Counted from the stretch's first letter, positions 17,597 through 27,615 are shown. The stretch is DNA of 64,000 bases from Methyloceanibacter methanicus (GCF_001723285.1 NZ_LPWG01000010.1:372001-436000); one strand, 5' to 3'. A program made the numbers and translations. Notes: a model not told the origin generated them from the letters alone.

Positions 17597-18580
17597 ATGG
17601 AATTTGGCTTGGATCGCAGAGGCCTTCTCAAAGGAACGCTGGCGGCGGCGGGAAGCCTGGCTTTTTTTGGGGCGACGGCTGTCGGTGCGCGGGCCCTTGC
17701 CCGCCTCAAGCCGGGCGAGTTCCTGTGGACGCCGGAGAAGTCCCCCAGCGGGCCCGTGGCGATCATCGTCTCGCTCCCCGATCAGTTGGTGCACGTCTAT
17801 CGCGGCGGCGTTCGGATCGGGCTCTCCACCTGCTCCACAGGGAAGAAGGGCCACTCGACGCCGACCGGGGTCTTCACCATTCTCGAGAAGGACAAGCACC
17901 ATCACTCGAGCACATACAACAACGCGCCCATGCCGAACATGAACCGGCTGACCTGGTCGGGCGTTGCCTTGCACGCGGGCAACCTGCCAGGCTATCCGGC
18001 GTCACACGGCTGCGTCCGGCTGCCGCTGAAGTTTTCGGAGAAATTGTTCACGGTGACGCATGTCGCACGCCGGTCATCATCGCCGACGATCACAGCGAGC
18101 CGACCGTTGTCACTCATCCTGGACCGATCCTCTCCTCGCTCGCTGCGGACGAGATGCAAACCTCCGTTGCAGAGTAGAAGAAGTCCCTCCCGCCGCAGCA
18201 GCGCCACGAAGACATGCAGCACGCGGTGTCTCCTATTGATCAGCCGGAAGGACCGCGAGCTTTACGTCCTCAAGGACGGGAACGTCGTGGCGAAAGGCCC
18301 GATCGAAATCGACCGGCCCGGTGATCCTTTCGGATCGTACGTCTTCGTCTTGGTGGCGCCTCATGAGAGCGGACGTTCGGCGACCTGGCATGCCATCCGT
18401 CATACGTCCGGACCCAGCGCTTCCGCCGAAGAGCTGATTGGGCGCGTTCAATCCGGTCAGAAGCTTGCTCAGCAGGTTGCGGGGTTGATGCATCCCGGCT
18501 TGGTCCTCGTGATGACCGATGCGCCACTGCACTCGACCACCCGGACCGAGCGCGGATTCGTCGTCATGACACACGGCTAG
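17597..18580 (+). CDS. L,D-transpeptidase (YkuD), Tat-exported, with a shifted internal segment
   Basis: Peptidoglycan cross-linking enzyme. The N-terminus has a twin-arginine signal (DRRGLLKGTLAAAGSLAFF). The YkuD domain follows (about residues 50-155) with the catalytic motif HGCVRLP near residue 136. Residues of about 157-212 are an Arg/Ser-rich stretch unlike the family. In another frame the same DNA reads TPVIIADDHSEPTVVTHPG, the expected continuation. A base appears lost at about 18065 (GGC read as GC), and the original frame resumes between about 18175 and 18235 (LLISRKDRELYVLKDGNV). The frame stays open throughout, giving 327 residues. The catalytic domain is complete either way. Confidence 0.85.
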   Translation: MEFGLDRRGLLKGTLAAAGSLAFFGATAVGARALARLKPGEFLWTPEKSPSGPVAIIVSLPDQLVHVYRGGVRIGLSTCSTGKKGHSTPTGVFTILEKDKHHHSSTYNNAPMPNMNRLTWSGVALHAGNLPGYPASHGCVRLPLKFSEKLFTVTHVARRSSSPTITASRPLSLILDRSSPRSLRTRCKPPLQSRRSPSRRSSATKTCSTRCLLLISRKDRELYVLKDGNVVAKGPIEIDRPGDPFGSYVFVLVAPHESGRSATWHAIRHTSGPSASAEELIGRVQSGQKLAQQVAGLMHPGLVLVMTDAPLHSTTRTERGFVVMTHG

Positions 18581-18634
18581 ACGTGGCGGGCGACGGCGCG
18601 CGGCGGATTCCGTTGCCGAAGCTGTGTTCCTCGC

Positions 18635-18901
18635 CTAGCGGCGGTTGAGGAAACGGCAGAGAGCCCATAGAAGGGCGGCATTCAGCCCCATCGCGGCTGC
18701 GAGGAGAGCGATGTTCAAGGCGACGGATTGAAATCCTCCAAGCACTGCAAACCCATAGCTCCAAGGCGTGCCGAGGAGCATCGCCGGGACGGCAGACAAG
18801 GGATCGGGCTCGATCCAGCCCGCGGCGCTCAATGGAATCGCGGCAAGCGCCAGAAGCGAAACGGCGATATAGAGCGCGACGAAAGCGTGACAGAGTCGCA
18901 T
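18635..18901 (-). CDS. Small two-helix membrane protein
   Basis: Encodes 88 residues. Hydrophobic segments occur near residues 8-27 (ALYIAVSLLALAAIPLSAAG) and 58-80 (VALNIALLAAAMGLNAALLW), with another weakly hydrophobic stretch between them. It ends with a basic tail (CRFLNRR). I recognise no family. Whether ATG at 18901 is the true start is supported by position but not by a strong ribosome site. It stands alone between the transpeptidase and the AI-2E-type permease. Confidence 0.65.
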   Translation of the reverse strand: MRLCHAFVALYIAVSLLALAAIPLSAAGWIEPDPLSAVPAMLLGTPWSYGFAVLGGFQSVALNIALLAAAMGLNAALLWALCRFLNRR

Positions 18902-19089
18902 GGAGCGGTCTTTTCCAGTCTGGTGCGCCTACGTGACCCCGAATAGTATAGGCGCTGCCACAAGCTTGGGGGGAAGAGAGATGCATCTCACCGGTCTTCT
19001 TGTTCAAAGCGTTGCCGGCGTACGCAGCACCATGACGAGCGAATAGGTGGGCCGGTCGAGCCGCGGCTCGCGACCCGGGACGGCACACT

Positions 19090-20190
19090 GTGACACCGAG
19101 CACGAAGCCAGAACCGGACCCACAGCAGCAGAGCAGCGCCTCGGGGGGCGAACTAATCGAGCGGTTCGCGCCCCTGGGTCTGGTGCTCGCCGTATTGTTC
19201 GTTGGCCTGCTAACGCTGTACCCGTTCTTACCGGCCATCCTGTGGGGCATCGTTCTCGGAATTGCGGTGGCGCCCTTGCACAATCGGCTCTTGGGCCGTC
19301 TCGGAAATCGGAGAGCACTCGCCGCCGTTCTCACCGGGTTTGGACTGGTTCTGTGTTTTGTCGTGCCCGCGCTCGGCATCGCGACGGCACTCGCATCGTT
19401 CCTGCCCTCGGCCTTGAACTGGGTCGAACGGGTGGCGCTTGCGGGCCTCGGCAAACCTCCGGACCCCATCCTCAAATTGCCCATTGTCGGAGAGTCGGCC
19501 GCCGAGCTTTGGCGATCGCTTGGGACGGACCTTTCCTCCCTCGCCACGCATTTCGGCGATGAGATCAAGGCCATCCTCGTGTGGTTCGCCTATGAGTCCG
19601 AAATCCTCGGTATCTTCGTATTCGAGTTCGCGATCGGCGTGATCCTGGCCGCGCTTCTTGTCTACAATTTCGACCGGGTCAGCGAGCTCTCGCACAAGTT
19701 CTTCGATCGCCTTGGTGGAACCTTCGCTCGAAGGATGGCGGTGCTGTCGGTGCAAACCACGCGCCAAACGGTCATCGGCGTCCTTGGCGCGGCCCTCGTG
19801 CAAACCCTGTTCGCGACGTTCTCCTACGTGGTTGCGGGTGTGCCGGGCTGGATCATCTGGGCCGGCATTGTCTTTGTCCTGTCGCTGATTCAGGTCGGTC
19901 CTGCCTTGGTCTTCATTCCGATGTCGATTTGGTTTTGGGCGCAGGGCCAGCCGGGAATGGCGATCTTCATCTTCCTTTGGGGCGTGGTTGGCGTCGCTCT
20001 CGTCGACTACGTCGTGCGGCCGCTGCTGGTCAGCAAGGGCACGCACTTCCCTGCCATATTGGCCTTCCTCGGCGCCATGGGCGGGTTGATCGAATGGGGA
20101 TTGGTCGGCGTCTTCCTTGGGCCCGTCGTCGTCGCCGTGTGCTACGAAATGATCCTCAAATGGATCGAACCCGATACGCTTCCCCGTTGA
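19090..20190 (+). CDS. AI-2E family (PerM-type) membrane transporter
   Basis: Polytopic inner-membrane protein of 366 residues with the AI-2E/PerM pattern. Two N-terminal helices start at LVLAVLFVGLLTLYPFLP. A large loop (residues about 110-165) follows, then a C-terminal set of four to five helices with the family's IIWAGIVFVLSLIQVGPALV and LLVSKGTHFPAILAFLG. Members export or import varied substrates (autoinducer-2, sodium, indole-acetate), so the substrate is unknown. The GTG start at 19090 is chosen because upstream residues do not look coding. Transcribed alone. Confidence 0.88.
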   Translation: MTPSTKPEPDPQQQSSASGGELIERFAPLGLVLAVLFVGLLTLYPFLPAILWGIVLGIAVAPLHNRLLGRLGNRRALAAVLTGFGLVLCFVVPALGIATALASFLPSALNWVERVALAGLGKPPDPILKLPIVGESAAELWRSLGTDLSSLATHFGDEIKAILVWFAYESEILGIFVFEFAIGVILAALLVYNFDRVSELSHKFFDRLGGTFARRMAVLSVQTTRQTVIGVLGAALVQTLFATFSYVVAGVPGWIIWAGIVFVLSLIQVGPALVFIPMSIWFWAQGQPGMAIFIFLWGVVGVALVDYVVRPLLVSKGTHFPAILAFLGAMGGLIEWGLVGVFLGPVVVAVCYEMILKWIEPDTLPR

Positions 20191-20296
20191 TGTGCAAGCG
20201 CGGCCCAAGCCTGAACGGGGCTGAAGGCCGCCTGACGAGGCTGTTCACCCAACGGCGGCGCATCCGCTGAGGGTTGGATGCGGACCCGGCCGTTGT

Positions 20297-21031
20297 TCAG
20301 ACATCGTCCGCCGGGTCACGATCGAAGACTTTTCGTCCGGTGAACATGGCCGAAACGAGTCCTCCGCCTTCTCGTAGCTCGGTCGTGACGACCCCGGCGA
20401 TATGGATGACGATCAAGACCAGAAGCGCATAAAAGCTCCAATAATGCGCGGTGATGAAGGGCGTGCGAAACGCGCGCATCGCATCCCAGGATGCGGCGTC
20501 GATTCCGGTGTCGTTGTAGGGCACGAGCGTCGAAGGATCGACGCCTGGCGCGGCGACCCAACTGGCGATCCAGTATCCGAACGGCGGATAGTAGATGTCC
20601 GTCCCGGCAAGAACGAGGCCCGTAACGGCCTGCACGACGAGAAAGAGCACGAGCAGGGAGACCATCAGGCGTGCGACGGGGTTGTGACCGAGATAAGGGC
20701 GTTCATCGCCTCGGGCCAGTCCACGGAGATAGGCTGCAAGCGACGTTCCATAGCCGCGCAGGAAGGGCAGCATGCCGGACCACCGAGCGTGCCGGTTGCC
20801 GAGGAAAGCCCAGACGATGCGCCAGCCCAGGTTCAGGGCGAAGACGTAGCCGAACCAGACATGCACTGTCTTCAACAGAAGCTTGCCGTCGTCCGTGACG
20901 CCGAGCGCCTTGCCGTAAAGGATCGCCGTACCAAGGGCGATCAAGGCAACAACACAGACAAAGTTGATCCAATGGAACCAGCGGGTTGGTCGGTCCCATA
21001 CGGCATAGGATTGTAAGCTCATCGTCGTCAT
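20297..21031 (-). CDS. Cytochrome b561-type membrane protein
   Basis: Di-haem cytochrome b of the bacterial b561 / Ni-Fe hydrogenase cytochrome type, 244 residues with four to five membrane helices. Likely haem ligands are histidines in RPTRWFHWINFVC (near residue 20), KTVHVWFGYVF (near 57), FITAHYWSFYALL and VIHIAGVVTTE (near 190-210). Such proteins pass electrons between the quinone pool and periplasmic redox proteins. A near-consensus FNR/FixK box lies upstream at 21111-21124. The partner protein is not adjacent. Confidence 0.85.
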   Translation of the reverse strand: MTTMSLQSYAVWDRPTRWFHWINFVCVVALIALGTAILYGKALGVTDDGKLLLKTVHVWFGYVFALNLGWRIVWAFLGNRHARWSGMLPFLRGYGTSLAAYLRGLARGDERPYLGHNPVARLMVSLLVLFLVVQAVTGLVLAGTDIYYPPFGYWIASWVAAPGVDPSTLVPYNDTGIDAASWDAMRAFRTPFITAHYWSFYALLVLIVIHIAGVVTTELREGGGLVSAMFTGRKVFDRDPADDV

Positions 21032-21110
21032 TCAGCCTTCTCTTGGTGGCGCCCACATGCCCAGTTCACGCCAAATGCGAGAGGCTAGATGTTCGGTCCG
21101 GACTCTTGCA

Positions 21111-21124
21111 TTGATCAACGTCAA
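21111..21124. promoter_or_regulatory. FNR/FixK-type box
   Basis: TTGATCAACGTCAA matches the FNR/FixK consensus TTGAT-N4-ATCAA at nine of ten specified bases. It lies 80 bases upstream of the cytochrome b561 gene and about 300 bases before the divergent host-attachment gene. Low-oxygen control of a cytochrome b561 is plausible. The rest of this 390-base intergenic stretch (21032-21422) shows nothing else that I can identify. Confidence 0.5.
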
Positions 21125-21422
21125 CAGGCCTCAGGTTCAAACCGGGCACTGTGCAACCTGTCCGGTTCGGACCGACAAGGAGCTGATCGGCCAGCACTAT
21201 TGGTCTCACCAGACACCGTGATGCGCGCTCAAGCAAGTGGGGGCGCGTCCACGGAAAGTGGCCCCATCGACAATGCCCGGGCCGGGGCCCATATCCTATT
21301 ATCGAGGTTGTCGGCGCTCTCGCCGTACGCTCGCGACAGGGCGGTTCTATCGGAGAGCGGTCGCTGAGGAAGAATACGGCGTAACGGTTTTGAGCCTGCG
21401 CCGCGTCATCAGGAACGGAGCC

Positions 21423-21877
21423 ATGAAGAGTCCCAATCTATTGTTTGTCATCGCCGACGGCGGTCGCGCACGCTTCGTCGAGCGCGATTCCGAAGGCCGG
21501 TTCAGAACCGCGTCGAGCTTTCTGTCGTCGAGCCTGCACAAGCAGGGCCGCGACCTGACCTCGGATCGGCCGGGCCGGGTCTCGAAAGCGCCGATTCCAG
21601 CCGGCACGGCGTTGAGCCGCGACAGGATCCGCGTGAGAGCGAGAAGGCGAACTTCGTGGAGCTGGTCGTGGACGAGATCGGCCGCGCGCATGCGGCCAGA
21701 TCGTTCGATCAGTTTGTCCTGGTGGCGCCGCCAAAGGTCGTAGGCGAGATTCGCCGCGTCGTTCCGGACGCGCTGAAAGCGGTCCTCAAATGCACCGTGC
21801 AGAAGGATTTGACCAACACACCAGATCACGACCTCGCGGCGCATTTGTCGCCGGAGGCGCTGCGCGATGCGTCGTGA
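21423..21877 (+). pseudogene. Host attachment family protein, frameshifted
   Basis: Belongs to the family named protein required for attachment to host cells (PF10116 type), known in plant-associated and other alphaproteobacteria. The first frame reads NLLFVIADGGRARFVERD and continues to about 21582. The rest is in another frame: SRHGVEPRQDPRESEKANF, then FDQFVLVAPPKVVGEIRRV and the C-terminal KDLTNTPDHDLAAHL, all typical. Restoring one T at 21582 (TTC read as TC) joins the two parts into about 152 residues. Confidence 0.8.
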
Positions 21878-21895
21878 ATTGCGCGCACGCGGCGG

Positions 21896-22672
21896 TCAGG
21901 CGGGCTTGCGCGCGGTTGTCACGACGAAACAGTTCTGCCAGCTCCAAAATTCGGGGTTGTCGAACAACGCAAGCGCCTCGTTCCAAAGCGTCGGCGTGAT
22001 CAGGCCCAAGGCCAGGATCGGCTCGCGCAATTCCGCGAAGGTCAACGTCCAGTAGCGGGCGGAGGCCGAACCGCCCTGGAACATGATCGTCTCGCCGTGG
22101 ACATCGATATCGGCCATGCCGATCTTGCTTAACGTCGGCGCCACGCGCCGGCCGACAAAGTAGTCGATCCCGCAATTGGCCGCCCAGGCGAGGAAACCGC
22201 GCCAGAAGTCGCGGACGGCGGGACTGTCGGTATCCAGCACCGGATGGAAATCCGGCTCCTCGAGCAGAATAAAGCCCCCCGGTTTGACCGCGGCCGCCAG
22301 CCGCGCCATCACGTCGAGCCGCTCGGGGATATGATGCAGGATGGCCCGCGCACAGACGAGGTCGTAGGCGTCTCCCAAAGGGTCTTTGACCACATCGAGC
22401 TGCCTTATATCGAGGTTCGGCCGGGCCAGCCGGTCGAGAAATCGCGTGTCGATATCGGCCGCCGTGACGTGACCCGTCGGCCCGACCCGATCGGCGAGCC
22501 ATTGCGAGATCGTGCCGTTGCCGGCACCCACTTCGAGGCACTTCCAGCCCGCGCCGAGCCCAAGTTGCGAGATCCGAAACCGCGTGTAGGGATCGAGCAT
22601 TTTCGACATCAGCATGAGACGATCGTCTTCGAGCGGATCGGAATGCGGCAGAATGTAATCGGTCATGGACAT
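21896..22672 (-). CDS. SAM-dependent class I methyltransferase
   Basis: The start at 22672 (MSMTDYILP) has GAGGGG upstream and gives 258 residues; the longer open frame to 22768 has no support. The Rossmann-type domain has motif I CLEVGAGNGTISQWLADR near residue 43, the acidic residue of motif II (VTAADIDTRFLDRL), and YDLVCARAILHHIPERLD near 105. This is typical of UbiE/Coq5-like small-molecule methyltransferases. The substrate is unknown. It is a single gene, convergent with the host-attachment gene. Confidence 0.85.
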   Translation of the reverse strand: MSMTDYILPHSDPLEDDRLMLMSKMLDPYTRFRISQLGLGAGWKCLEVGAGNGTISQWLADRVGPTGHVTAADIDTRFLDRLARPNLDIRQLDVVKDPLGDAYDLVCARAILHHIPERLDVMARLAAAVKPGGFILLEEPDFHPVLDTDSPAVRDFWRGFLAWAANCGIDYFVGRRVAPTLSKIGMADIDVHGETIMFQGGSASARYWTLTFAELREPILALGLITPTLWNEALALFDNPEFWSWQNCFVVTTARKPA

Positions 22673-23004
22673 GCCCCTCGGATGCACGGGACGAGCAATG
22701 CGCGGTGGCGCCGGTCCGGGCACCGAAGCCACGTGAATTCTCGCCTCGAAGCCTCTCTTACGTCTCAATTGGCCGTTCTAGGTCAGACAATCCCAAGTTG
22801 GGGCCCCGATTTTGGTGGCCCTTGGCGTTGCCATTGGCAACAAACGGGCCACTGGGCATCGCACCCTCGCTCGTGCTCTAATAGCTTGATGGGGGGCGCG
22901 ATTCTCGGATCAGCGTCGGCCGCTGTCCTCGGCGGTCAAATTTGGGGGGAAATTGCGATGTCGGCCATTCAGCCTAGTTCAAGGCCCGGGAGCCTTTTCG
23001 CCTA

Positions 23005-25289
23005 ATGTCGGCTGGGTTTGGTCTTGAGAAGATCGGATTGGTCGCACTGCGCTTCCCGCGCGCCACGCTGCTGCTGGTTGCCTTGATCACGCTGCCGCTC
23101 GCCTATGCCGCGACGAAGGTGGGGTTCTCAAGCGACATCCGCGAGATCTTCCGGTCCGGAACGGAAGATTACGCCAGATTCCAACAGGTCGAGGAGCAAT
23201 ACCCCGACAGCGGCCAAGACGTCCTGCTGCTCATCCGTTCCGAAAATCTTTTCACGGTCGAGAATCTGGAACGGCTGCGCGACCTTCATCTGGAATTGAG
23301 CTTTGCCGCGGGCGTACGGGACGTCGTGTCGATGTTCTCGGCGCGCCACCCGCCCGACGAAAAGGGCGGAGCGGAACCGCTCCTTCCCGTCAAGCTCACG
23401 CAGAAAGACCTGCCGAAAGTGCGGGAGGCGATCCTGTATCATCCGCTGGTTGCGGGCAAATTGCTGTCGCCCGATGCGACAACCACGCTGTTCGTCATCG
23501 CCATGGATCCGTTCCCGGATATCGACGATCTGCGGGTCGTGGCGGATGAATTGCGGGACGTCACGAAAAGCATGCTCGAAGGGACCGACATGACGGTCCA
23601 GTATTCAGGTCTTTCGTTCCTCCGCCTCGAGATCGTTTCGTCGCTCATGGCCGACCAGATGACGTTCATCACGGTCGGCTTCCTGATCGTGCTGCTCATC
23701 TCCTGGCTGTTCTTTCACAGCCTCACCTATGTCTGCATCGCGGCGCTCCCCGCCGTCATCGCGGTGACGTGGCTGGGCGGCGTCACGGGACTGCGGGGAA
23801 CCGAGGTCGACGTCATGAGCGGCGTCGTGCCCGCGCTCGTTCTCGTGCTTGTGGTCGCAAGCTCGCTGCATCTGCTGTTCAGGTCCGGCGCGAGCTCGGC
23901 CAGGGCGCAGACGTCCACGACGCCATTTCGCGGTCCGTTCGCGAAATCGGGCCCGCTTGCGTGCTCGCGTCCCTGACGACGGCGATCGCGCTGTTTTCGC
24001 TGACCCTCGTCCCACTCAAGATCGTAGCGGGCTTCGGTCTGACCGCGGCGATCGGCACCGCGATCGCCTATCTCGTCACCATTACGGTGGTGCCGTCTCT
24101 GGCCTATGTGCTGCTCAGCCGGGTTCAGTCGAAAAAGACGCTGGGGCGCAAGGTCGATTTTGCCTTCGGGGCGGCGAGCCGCTGTTGCCACCGGCTGGGG
24201 CATTTCACCTTGGCCCGGCCACGCACGGTCCTCGCCTGCGGCCTTTCCCTCGCGCTGATTGCCGGCATGCTCTACGTCTCGATCAGTCCGCGCTATCAGT
24301 ATCGGGAGTATCTGCCCGAGCGCAGTCCGGCGCACCTCACCATGAATGCGATCGACGATCGGCTCGCAGGGACCGAGACGCTGCTGGTTCACCTTCAGTG
24401 GCCCCGGAGCGCGCGGATCGATACGCCCGAGAGCGCCGAACTGGTCAGGAAGGTCGATGCGCTCGTCGCGGCGCTGCCTTTGGTCCGCAGCGTGACCTCC
24501 CTCTACAGCATCCAAAGCTGGGCCTCGGCCGGTCAACTCACCCAGGACAAATTCTTCGACCTTCTCCAGCAAGCCAAGACGCCGCTCGTCGAGCGGATCC
24601 TGTCCATCGACCACAATTCAACCCTCGTCACGGGCTATTTCCCCGGGACCGACGCCGCCGATCTTCTCCCCGTTGTGCAGCAGTTGGAGCGTGCGCTCGG
24701 TCCGTTGCGCGCCGCGAACCCTGACGTCGTCTTCACGGTGACGAGCCTTTCGGTTCTGTCCGCGAAGGCCAGCTATGAAATGATCGAACAACTCAACCGG
24801 AGCCTTCTCCTGGCGATTGCCCTCAACATCATGCTTGTCGGCTTGGTCTTCCGGTCGGTTCGCGCGGGGCTCTACTGTATCTTGCCCAACCTTCTCCCAA
24901 TCGTGGTCGTGGGCGGCTTTCTCTATCTCTCGGGGCTCGGCCTCCAATTCACCAGCGTCGTGGCCTTTACGATCGGATTCGGTATCGCCGTCGACAATAC
25001 GATCCACATCCTGAACTACTATGGCCTGATGCGGTCCCATGGCCGGGACGTGACCACCGCCCTCGAAGAGACAATAACGACGATCGGTCCGGTTCTGGCG
25101 GTCGGAACCATCGTGCTGATCTCCGGATTTGCCGCAACGCTCCTCAGTCAGTTGCCTAACTTACGTCTTTTCGGTGAGGTAGCCATCTTGCTCCTTGGCA
25201 CAGCCCTGTTAGCGAACCTGCTGATACTCCCCGCAACGATTGCAATCCTGGAAGGTCGTCCGCTAAAGAAGGGTGGGTCGCGTCAGTGA
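23005..25289 (+). pseudogene. RND/MMPL family exporter, frameshifted
   Basis: Large membrane transporter with two RND halves. The first frame (23005 to about 23881) has helix 1 (FPRATLLLVALITLPLAYA), a periplasmic loop with FSSDIREIFRSG, and helices 2-4. The second frame continues with ADVHDAISRSVREIGPACVL, the central helices, the second loop and the C-terminal helices (GFGIAVDNTIHILNYYG). The frames join at about 23881 if one A is restored (TTCAAGG read as TTCAGG). The joined protein of about 760 residues fits the MMPL-type exporters involved in lipid or hopanoid transport; the cargo is unknown. No partner genes are adjacent. Confidence 0.85.
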
Positions 25290-25344
25290 AGGCGGGGCGG
25301 GGGTCGCCCCGTCGTGCCTTGCGGGCATTCAGTGGAGGTCATTA

Positions 25345-25818
25345 ATGTATGCGATGGTAAACCGGTTGGGGCGCGGGTGTTCGATGGGGCAAGGTCACGA
25401 TGCGGGACGGCTGGCCGGACTCGCTCTGCTTGGTCTCGCACTGCTGGCGCCGCTGGTAACGTTCGCGCCTACCACGGCCATGTCCGCAACCGCCCTCGCG
25501 GGGGAATGGAGCGGAGAGGGCACGGTTACGAAAACCGAAGGTCCGACAGAGAAGGTGCGCTGCCGCGTCAGTTACAGGCAGGAAAGTGCCAAGATTTTCG
25601 GTGTCGTGGCGCAATGTGCGTCGACATCTAACAAGATGAAACAGACCGGGGAACTCCTCGAAGTCCGTCCCGGCGTCTATACGGGCGAGTTTAAGCTCAT
25701 GGAATACGATGTCAGCGGGCGAGTCCGTGTTGTCATTGACGGCGAAGACAGCGAGACCCAGACGGTGACCTTCAAGAGCCGGAAGGGTGAGGGCGAGGTC
25801 ATCCTCAAGCGGCGCTGA
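25345..25818 (+). CDS. Exported protein of unknown function
   Basis: The ATG at 25345 follows GGAGGTC and gives 157 residues. The N-terminus has a signal peptide (LAGLALLGLALLAPLVTFA). The mature part of about 110 residues is beta-rich (LAGEWSGEGTVTKTEGPTE, then VRCRVSYRQES and YTGEFKLMEYDVSGRVRV). It has two cysteines that could form a disulphide. The pattern is of a small lipocalin-like or avidin-like sandwich, but I recognise no named family. It follows the RND exporter after 55 bases and may be expressed with it. Confidence 0.7.
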   Translation: MYAMVNRLGRGCSMGQGHDAGRLAGLALLGLALLAPLVTFAPTTAMSATALAGEWSGEGTVTKTEGPTEKVRCRVSYRQESAKIFGVVAQCASTSNKMKQTGELLEVRPGVYTGEFKLMEYDVSGRVRVVIDGEDSETQTVTFKSRKGEGEVILKRR

Positions 25819-25880
25819 GCCCACACAGGCCTATGAGCTTCATCGAAGTCCGCGACCGTCCATCAACGGTCCTTCCGAGA

Positions 25881-26885
25881 TCATGACGCACCGCGGCTTA
25901 GGGCCCCTTTGGCCCTGACCTTGGCCTGCCAGATCTGCGTGTCGCCCAAAATGAACAGCACGTCGTTCTTGGGGCCGCCGAACGTGAAATTGGCGACGCG
26001 GGGGGCGAAAATCTCACCCAGGAGATCGCCCTGCGGCGAAAAGACCTGCACGCCCGTCGCCGACGACGTATAGACCCGCCCCTTCGTATCCAGCTTGATG
26101 CCGTCGGGGCAGCCGGGCGACACCGTGGCGAAGTGCCGGTCACCCCTGACGTGCCGGCCCTTGTGCACGTCGAAGGCGCGGATGTGGTGCGGAAGGTCCA
26201 CGAAATAGGTGCCGGGCGCCTGGTTGGCGCCGGTGTCGGTGATGTACAGCACGCGCTCGTCGGGTGAGAAGGCGAGCCCGTTCGGCTTATTGAACGAATC
26301 CGCGACCACCGCCGTCTGGCCGGTCGCCGGGTCGTGGCGGTACACAAAAGCGCCGAGTTTGGCGGACGCTTTGAAACCTTGGAGCTCGCCGTAATTGGGA
26401 TCGGTGAACCACACGGTTCCGTCCGACTTCTCGATGACGTCGTTTGGCGAGTTGAGCGGAAGCCCGCGCCATTGATCGACCACGGTCTCCAGTGCGCGGG
26501 TCTTGAGGTTCATGCGGCTGATCCGCGCTTTTTGGTCCAGCGTGCCTTGCTCGCAGATCAAGAGCCGCCCCTTGCGGTCGAGATACATGCCGTTCGCCAT
26601 GTTCGACGGCTGGCGCACGATGTCGAGTTCTCCGGCCTCGAAGGGGAACCGGTCGCCCTTCAGGGCGAGGCGCATGATCGCGGTGTTCTTGGGACCGGGC
26701 TCGGGCACGGTCGTGAAGTAGAGGGCATGTTCGGCGGCCACGTAGACCGGCCCTTCGTGGGCGTTGGTCTCGATCAGAACGGGGCGCTGAAAGTTCTTGC
26801 CGAGGACCTTCCGGAAATCGTCGCTGACGATGGCGAAAGTGCTGCGGTCGTCCTTGCTGTCGTCTTTGGCGGCGTCGTCGGACAT
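25881..26885 (-). CDS. SMP-30/gluconolactonase-type beta-propeller protein
   Basis: The 334-residue product shows the SMP-30/gluconolactonase/LRE-like six-bladed propeller. Marks are AHEGPVYVAAEHALYFTTV near residue 43 (metal-binding Glu), LPLNSPNDVIEKSDGTVWFTD near 142 (Asn/Asp ligand block), NKPNGLAFSPDERVLYITD near 200 and CPDGIKLDTKGRVY near 260. These are the metal ligands of calcium-dependent lactonases. The likely reaction is hydrolysis of a sugar lactone or other lactone. There is no signal peptide. It is the last of three minus-strand genes (with the GDSL esterase and the sorbosone-dehydrogenase-like protein) that may act on sugars or esters together. Confidence 0.85.
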   Translation of the reverse strand: MSDDAAKDDSKDDRSTFAIVSDDFRKVLGKNFQRPVLIETNAHEGPVYVAAEHALYFTTVPEPGPKNTAIMRLALKGDRFPFEAGELDIVRQPSNMANGMYLDRKGRLLICEQGTLDQKARISRMNLKTRALETVVDQWRGLPLNSPNDVIEKSDGTVWFTDPNYGELQGFKASAKLGAFVYRHDPATGQTAVVADSFNKPNGLAFSPDERVLYITDTGANQAPGTYFVDLPHHIRAFDVHKGRHVRGDRHFATVSPGCPDGIKLDTKGRVYTSSATGVQVFSPQGDLLGEIFAPRVANFTFGGPKNDVLFILGDTQIWQAKVRAKGALSRGAS

Positions 26886-26930
26886 GTAAGACCTCCGGTT
26901 GAGCCATGCGAAAGAGACTATCGCATCCCG

Positions 26931-27560
26931 CTATAACAGCGGTTCCACAATCTTGCTGACCCCGAGGCCAAGCGCGCGTTGACCCTCGGGGTCCAGATGA
27001 ACGCCATCGGCGGCGCTGACCTTCACGATCTCGCTCGCGTCGAAAAAGCCGATGCCGAATTTGGCGGCGATGGTCCGGAAAGCGGCGCTCAGCCCCCGGG
27101 AGGTGCCTTGCCCGCCCGAATACAGCAGCGCCATTTCGGAGCTCAGCGAACCGAGAGTCGGTGGCGCCACCAAGACCAGACTCGGCGCCGTGCGCCCGGG
27201 CCCGGTCTGGCTCGCGGAGACCGCGCGGACCATCGCCGCGCTGTTCATGGCGATCCGGCCCGCGCTCAGCCCGTAGCAGGGCGCGCTGTCATTGGTGCCC
27301 AACATGATCACCACCACGTCGAGGGGTGCATGGGCTTCCAGAAGCGGCGGCAGCATCGCCATGCCGTTGCGATAGGGGCGAGCGGGGTCGTCCGTCGCGA
27401 TCGTTCTGCCGTTCAGGCCTTCCTCGATCACCCGGGCGCGTCCCTGCAGGGCGGCTTCGAGGACGCGGGGCCAGCGGTCCTCCGGCGGAAATCGCGTTCC
27501 GTCCTCGGGGTTGTAGCCCCAGGTCAGGGAGTCGCCGAAGCATAGGATGGATTTCGTCAC
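26931..27560 (-). CDS. SGNH/GDSL hydrolase (arylesterase-like)
   Basis: The 209-residue product has block I CFGDSLTWGYNPEDG with the nucleophilic Ser10. The oxyanion Gly is in EGLNGRTIATDD, block III is IMLGTNDSAP near residue 95, and block V is DGVHLDPEGQ near 190 with the catalytic Asp-His pair. This matches TesA/arylesterase and acyl-CoA thioesterase I-like enzymes. No signal peptide is seen, so it is probably cytoplasmic. It lies 45 bases upstream of the lactonase gene and is likely in the same operon. Confidence 0.88.
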   Translation of the reverse strand: MTKSILCFGDSLTWGYNPEDGTRFPPEDRWPRVLEAALQGRARVIEEGLNGRTIATDDPARPYRNGMAMLPPLLEAHAPLDVVVIMLGTNDSAPCYGLSAGRIAMNSAAMVRAVSASQTGPGRTAPSLVLVAPPTLGSLSSEMALLYSGGQGTSRGLSAAFRTIAAKFGIGFFDASEIVKVSAADGVHLDPEGQRALGLGVSKIVEPLL

Positions 27561-27615
27561 GCGCTCTCTCCTCGGTCCCTTGGTGCCGCACGAGGCGGCT
27601 TCGGTCGGTTCATCG

